Assembly: GCF_000499385.1 (NCBI RefSeq)
Contig: NW_013654731.1
Location: 2,501 to 13,390 of the forward strand
DNA length: 10,890 nt
Direction of reading: 5' to 3'
Origin: Eimeria necatrix
Lineage: Eukaryota; Apicomplexa; Conoidasida; Eucoccidiorida; Eimeriidae
The position numbers and the translations under genes are program-made. The notes below the pieces were generated by a model, which did not search any database, was not told where the DNA came from, and was given only the letters and a program-made list of their open reading frames with translations. The first letter of the stretch is position 1. Each line of letters begins with the position of its first letter. Positions 7,848 through 10,890 of this stretch are shown here, piece by piece.

Positions 7848-8532
7848 GCAGCACACGCTGCGTGCAACCCCGGCATTCGTTTTTTCGCTAATTTCGGGGC
7901 TTTTTGCAAACACTTGCATTTAATCTTTTCATTTTGCTGTTTCATTCTTTTTAATATTCTTTTTAATCTTTTGCTGCTGCTGCTTTTGTCTCAGTGGGAA
8001 GTCTACAAACAAAAGCAGCACAGGGGCCCCCCTCGCTCTCCAGGGGGCCCCCTTGGGGCCCCCCTGGAGCCTCTCCATGATGCCCTTGATGCCCCTGGGG
8101 GCCCCCCTGGGGGCCCCCCTGGGGGCCCCCCTGGGGGCCCCCCTGGGGGCCCCCCTGGGGCCCCTTCTAGGGCCCTCCTTGGGGGCCCCCCTGGGAACTC
8201 CCGGGGGGGCCCCCTGGGGGCCCCCGCTGGGGGCCCCCCTGGGGGCCCCCAGGGGGCCCCCGATGGGGGCCCCCCTGGGGGCCCCCGTGGGCCCCGGAAG
8301 AAGGAAAAGGGACGTTTGGGGGGTTTGCTGCTGCTGCGTCGGGTGTGGGAGCAGCAGGGGCAGCTAAGTGTGTTTGCTGCAGCAGATTTGGCTTATTTTG
8401 TTGCACTAAAAAGAAATGCTCCTGAGTTGCTGCTGCAGCAGCTGCTGCTGTTTGTGCTGTCTAGACACCCGGAGAGGAGCCTCGACGTGCTGCGCATGCA
8501 CAGGCACGCTTTGCTGCTGCGCTTCGCACAAA

Positions 8533-8585
<53 letters not shown>

Positions 8586-8731
8586 CTTTCTTCTTTCGGG
8601 TCCTTTTTTCTCCTGTTGCTTTTTTGCTGCTGCTTCTTCTCTCTCAGTTTTAAGTCTTTTCTTTTTTCCCCATTTATCTTTTTATTTCTTTCACTGTTCA
8701 TGTCATCAGCACATTTTCACCGTTCACTAGC

Positions 8732-8775
<44 letters not shown>

Positions 8776-8983
8776 GTGCGCGCAGGCTGCTGCGGGTGTT
8801 CCAGCTGGCCCCCGGAGTGGCCGAGCGGGAGCTGCTGCTGCCCTTTTGCACTTTGCTGCAGCAGCAGCTGCATTTATTTTCTTTTGCGGATTTGCAGCTG
8901 CTGCTGTCGGACTTCGCAGCTGTATATACACCTCAGTTCCTGCCCCTCTTCAACGCCGCCGCCAGAGTCCTCACGCGCCCCCC

Positions 8984-9040
<57 letters not shown>

Positions 9041-9132
9041 TGATAGGCGAGACAGGCTCACTCCGCTTCAGGCGTGCTTCCTTTTGCATGCGCTAGGTAG
9101 GCCAAAACGCCTCTTTGGCTGTCTTGGTAGCT

Positions 9133-9219
<87 letters not shown>

Positions 9220-9650
9220 GAGGCCATGGTGCGCATGCTGTGCCTGTGTCTTTTTTTCTGTCGTTTCTCTTCATTTCAGAATATCTGTAAGCAGTTTATT
9301 TAATTATTATTCTGTTTTATTTTTATTTTTATTTTTATTTTTGTTTTTGTTTTTATTTTTGTTTTTGTTTTTATTTGCTGCTGCTGGCCTTCAGGCAAAA
9401 CAGACTGCAGGGATCCCAGCCTCTTGGCTTTCTTAATAGAGATCGTTGAAGCTGGGGTGCAGCAGCTGCAGCAGCAGCAGCTGCTGCTGCAGCAGCAGCA
9501 GCAGCACGAACAGCAGCAGCAGCAGCAGCTGCAGCAGCAGCAGCAAGAAGAAAGAAGCGCGAGAGCAACTGCGGCTGATGTGCACAAGAATCCGTCAGCA
9601 GCAAAAGGAGAGCAAAGAGAGTATGAAAAAAATGAAAAAAGAGACAAGAT

Positions 9651-9695
<45 letters not shown>

Positions 9696-9845
9696 CATAA
9701 CGGGAGAAGGGCTTGTTATGTGTCTTAATGGATTGGCCAACATGAACTGCAAAGTCAAAGAAGACACTTTAAATCATTTGCTGCTGCTGCTGCGGCCTTT
9801 TCTGCTGCGCGAGGAGGTCAGCCGCCCAAAATTTAGTCCTTTGGC

Positions 9846-9891
<46 letters not shown>

Positions 9892-10589
9892 AGCTAGTCT
9901 TTGCCTCGTTGTGTTCTTCTCTTTGTTTCTTTGTCTCCTTGCCTTTGTTTCTGCTTGAGTCTGGTGCTGCGTGCCTGCTGCTGCTGCTCCTCTGCTGCTG
10001 CTGCTGCTGCTTGAGTCTGCTGCTGCTGCTTGGCTGCTGCTGTTACCGGCGTCTGCTGCTGCAGCCGATGCCAGCTGCTGCTGCTGCTTGAGCCGGCCTT
10101 CACCACTGCTTGAGCCTACTGCTGCTGCTGCTTGAGCCTGCTGCTGCTGCTGCTGCGTGAGCCTGCAGCGTGCTGCTGCTACTGGAGGGTGCTGCTGCTG
10201 CTGCTCTGCTGCTGCTGCTGCTGCTGCTGCTGCAGCCTTCTGTTTTGGGCCACGCGAGCCCCGAGCGGCGGCTGCTGCTGCTGTTTAATTCTGTCTCCAG
10301 TTTGGCCCGGCTGGGGCTGTGGGGTTTGGGGCTGCATGCGCTGCTGGCGGAAGCTTGCTGCTGCTGCTGCTGGAGTGAGTTGGGGCCTTACGAGCCTCTG
10401 GACCTATTTGCTGCTGCTCTCGCGCTGCAGCAGCAGGGCAGAGTCAGCCCTGCTGCTGCTGCTGCTGCTGCTGCTGCAGTCAAAGCCCTCGAAAACAAGC
10501 TGCTGCAGCAGCAGCACAAGAAACTCGACCCCGAGGACCTTGCAGCAGCAGCAGCAGCAGCAGGCCTCACAACCGCAGAGGCAGCGCCC

Positions 10590-10633
<44 letters not shown>

Positions 10634-10821
10634 TCCCGCTGCTCCAAATGGCGCTGCTGCGCTGCCGCATCCTGCGTTTGCTGCAGCAGCAAACTGCTAC
10701 GTTGCTGCTGCTGCAGTTGGCCTCGTGGCCCTCCGGCCTCTTATCTTTTCGCTGCACCCCTCTTTTAGGGTTTCTTGTCTCCTAACCCTCAGCAAACTCG
10801 AAGCCCTAAAACCCCACTGCC

Positions 10822-10890
<69 letters not shown>
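7101..10890 (+). CDS. FASTK-like/RAP-type helical-repeat protein, probably mitochondrial (multi-exon, 3' end beyond window)
   Basis: Proposed exons are 7101-7367, 7995-8583, 8710-9096, 9395-9816 and 10236 to the edge, with phases 0, 1, 1 and 0 agreeing at every junction. The start CAAAAAATGTTT fits apicomplexan initiation context. The first 30 or so residues (MFSAASRGPLGASSRARAAA) are rich in Arg, Ser and Ala and lack acids, like a mitochondrial presequence. After a Gly/Pro-rich stretch come Leu-rich helical repeats: LAYFVALKRNAPELLLQQLL, ADLQLLLSDFAAVYTPQFLP, PLQACFLLHALG joined to KTDCRDPSLLAFLIEIVEAG, LVMCLNGLANMNCKVKEDTL, then LFNSVSSLARLGLWGLHALL and GPYEPLDLFAAALAL. This pattern is typical of the FAST-kinase-like and RAP-domain proteins abundant in apicomplexans, which act in organellar RNA or ribosomal RNA processing. 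The RAP domain is normally C-terminal and would lie past the edge. Runs of Gln, Ser, Leu and Ala from triplets interrupt the repeats. The family call is inference from repeat style; exact exon ends, especially around 8583-8730, are tentative. Confidence 0.68.
7391..7480. repeat. Three tandem copies of a 30-bp unit
   Basis: Units at 7391-7420, 7421-7450 and 7451-7480 share CTGCAGCAC..ATTC..AT.TGCTGC and differ at a few positions each. In frame they would read CCSTHSHLLR three times, but my gene model places them in intron 1. Confidence 0.9.
7622..7663 (-). repeat. Telomere-like array inside proposed intron 1, TTTAGGG x6
   Basis: Six perfect units in the inverted orientation relative to most arrays, followed by degenerate TTTGGGG and TTTAGGGG. 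It is more than 2 kb from the main cluster and lies between two exons in my model. Confidence 0.95.
7789..7851. repeat. CAG tract with CAA interruptions
   Basis: About 21 triplets, CAG with two CAA units. It lies within the proposed intron 1, so here the CAA interruptions cannot be ascribed to selection on a Gln run. Confidence 0.9.
8022..8296. repeat. GGGGGCCCCCCT 12-mer repeats in proposed exon 2
   Basis: Tandem 12-bp units GGGGGCCCCCCT, near-perfect at 8096-8160 and then degenerate to 8296. In the proposed frame they encode Gly-Gly-Pro-Pro repeats. The core is self-complementary and the period is a multiple of three, so the frame stays open without proving that it is translated; a spliced-out version is possible. 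Confidence 0.9.
8534..8583. repeat. CTG tract at the end of proposed exon 2
   Basis: About 17 CTG units. In the proposed frame they read as poly-Cys, unusual inside helical repeats. The true exon end may therefore lie before or within the tract. Confidence 0.85.
8584..8709 (+). other. Tentative intron 2
   Basis: Donor CTG|GTCTTTC directly after the CTG tract and acceptor CATCAG at 8708-8709, both phase 1. The interior is pyrimidine-rich. The donor is weak, and reading through in the same frame gives a Phe/Leu/Ser-rich segment unlike the flanking repeats. An alternative acceptor, CACTAG at 8729-8730, has the same phase. Confidence 0.4.
8733..8775. repeat. CTG tract in proposed exon 3 (poly-Leu)
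   Basis: About 14 CTG units encoding a Leu run, followed by RARRLLRVFQLAPGVAEREL. A Leu run suits the helical repeat context better than the poly-Cys reading of the previous tract. Confidence 0.85.
8989..9038. repeat. AGC/CAG tract in proposed exon 3 (poly-Ser)
   Basis: About 16-17 triplets read as AGC, placing a Ser run between LFNAAARVLTRPPT and NDRRDRLTPLQACFLLHAL, probably a loop between helical repeats. Confidence 0.85.
9097..9394 (+). other. Intron 3, with (CAG)n and a TTTTTA-type tract
   Basis: Donor CTAG|GTAGGC and acceptor CTGGCCTTCAG, 298 bases, phase 1 on both sides. Splicing joins LQACFLLHAL to GKTDCRDPSLLAFLIEIVEA, a smooth helical-repeat sequence across a frame change, which is strong support. 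Inside are two CAG blocks (9133-9171, 9175-9213) and a TTTTTA/TTTTTG tract (9315-9375). Confidence 0.75.
9315..9375. repeat. TTTTTA/TTTTTG hexanucleotide tract
   Basis: About ten units of TTTTTA or TTTTTG in perfect 6-base register near the 3' end of intron 3. It could act as an extended pyrimidine tract for the acceptor at 9393-9394. Confidence 0.85.
9395..9816 (+). other. Exon 4 of the RAP-type gene: Gln-rich insert and a helical repeat
   Basis: It opens with KTDCRDPSLLAFLIEIVEAG, then two Gln-rich stretches (9457-9545 and 9651-9692) separated by a charged linker, then DITGEGLVMCLNGLANMNCK and the helix ending RPFLLREE. The donor is GAGGAG|GTCAGC, phase 0. Reading on past it gives a poly-Cys run and a stop. 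Confidence 0.65.
9651..9692. repeat. (CAG)14 tract in exon 4 (poly-Gln)
   Basis: Fourteen uninterrupted CAG units just before a conserved-looking helical segment. Confidence 0.9.
9817..10235 (+). other. Proposed intron 4, dominated by CTG repeats
   Basis: From GTCAGC to an acceptor formed by the end of a CTG tract (CTGCTGCTGCAG), 419 bases, phase 0. It holds (CTG)n at 9848-9891 and many CTG blocks joined by CTTGAG or TTGAGCC. Other acceptors such as the AG at 10186-10187 also keep the frame, so the exact 3' end is uncertain. Confidence 0.5.
10598..10632. repeat. CAG tract in exon 5 (poly-Ala)
   Basis: About 12 triplets read as GCA in the proposed frame, giving an Ala run. Confidence 0.85.
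10824..10890. repeat. (CAG)22 or more, running off the right edge
   Basis: At least 22 uninterrupted CAG units, the longest pure tract in the window; its true length is unknown. In frame with exon 5 it would encode Gln after LKPHCL. Confidence 0.95.

Larger units (their letters stand above)
7368..7994 (+). other. Proposed intron 1, carrying a telomere-like array and a CAG/CAA tract
   Basis: GTAAGC at the 5' end and CTGCTTTTGTCTCAG at the 3' end, 627 bases, phase 0 on both sides. Inside are three 30-bp tandem repeats (7391-7480), six TTTAGGG units (7622-7663), a TGCATGCA (7766-7773) and a CAG/CAA tract (7789-7851). The downstream exon opens with WEVYKQKQHRGP. Confidence 0.6.
10236..10890 (+). 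other. Exon 5 of the RAP-type gene, open to the window edge
   Basis: The frame is open throughout: PSVLGHASPERRLLLLL, FNSVSSLARLGLWGLHALLA, a short Cys run, GPYEPLDLFAAALALQQQG, an Ala run, VKALENKLLQQQHKKLDPED, Ala-rich sequence, then CYVAAAAVGLVALRPLIFSL and VSCLLTLSKLEALKPHC before a Gln run. A GTGAGT at 10375-10380 could be a donor, but the frame reads through it well. Confidence 0.6.

Noticed and set aside
7391..7851. Evenly spaced 30-bp units and CAG blocks as a CRISPR-like array
   Set aside because: The units are tandem with no unique spacers, and the context is eukaryotic.
9280..9286. Possible 7-base microexon AATATCT flanked by TTTCAG and GTAAGC
   Set aside because: Adding 7 bases between exons ending at 9096 and starting at 9395 shifts the frame and meets a stop soon after, whereas skipping it keeps a good protein.

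Overview
The window looks like nuclear DNA of an apicomplexan coccidian, most probably Eimeria. Three things point there: dense CAG/CTG triplet tracts that fall in exons, introns and intergenic DNA alike; many short interstitial arrays of the telomere heptamer AAACCCT/TTTAGGG; and intron-containing genes whose proteins carry long runs of Gln, Ala, Ser or Leu. The genus is inferred from these traits. The species cannot be told from this sequence.

Left end, minus strand (893 down to the window edge): the N-terminal part of a PP2C/PPM-family Ser/Thr protein phosphatase. The frame is open from its ATG to the edge. It starts with a myristoylation-type MGTYLS and has the family signature [12 protein letters not shown]. 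Where the next metal-binding block (FDGHGG) is expected there are at least 250 residues of low-complexity insert. Composite CTG/CCG repeats lie just upstream of the ATG.

Middle (about 0.9-7.1 kb): an intergenic, repeat-dominated region of about 6 kb separating two divergently transcribed genes. In order it holds triplet tracts; a segment with perfect GTGTAC-type palindromes; an AGCTAGCT block; a very AT-rich patch; a GGGGCCCC-type minisatellite; a perfect 60-bp tandem duplication; a cluster of 11 substantial telomere-like arrays in both orientations between 2.2 and 5.5 kb; a second GGGGCCCC block; and a 126-bp CTG/TTG tract. I recognise no gene in it.

Right part, plus strand (7101 to the right edge): a multi-exon gene that I assembled by hand from coding quality, splice-site motifs and matching phases. 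It encodes a protein with a mitochondrial-type presequence followed by Leu-rich helical repeats of the FASTK-like/RAP-protein (heptatricopeptide) kind. The supported exons are 7101-7367, 7995-8583, 8710-9096, 9395-9816 and 10236 to the edge; the 8584-8709 intron is the least certain. Its introns carry a telomere-like array, (CAG)n, (TTTTTA)n and (CTG)n. The C-terminal RAP domain, if present, lies beyond the window.

The two genes (a phosphatase and a probable organellar RNA-binding protein) show no obvious functional link. I found no tRNA, rRNA, CRISPR or transposase gene. The most distinctive signals are the telomere-heptamer islands, the repeated GTGTAC-type palindromes and the very large insert inside the PP2C core.
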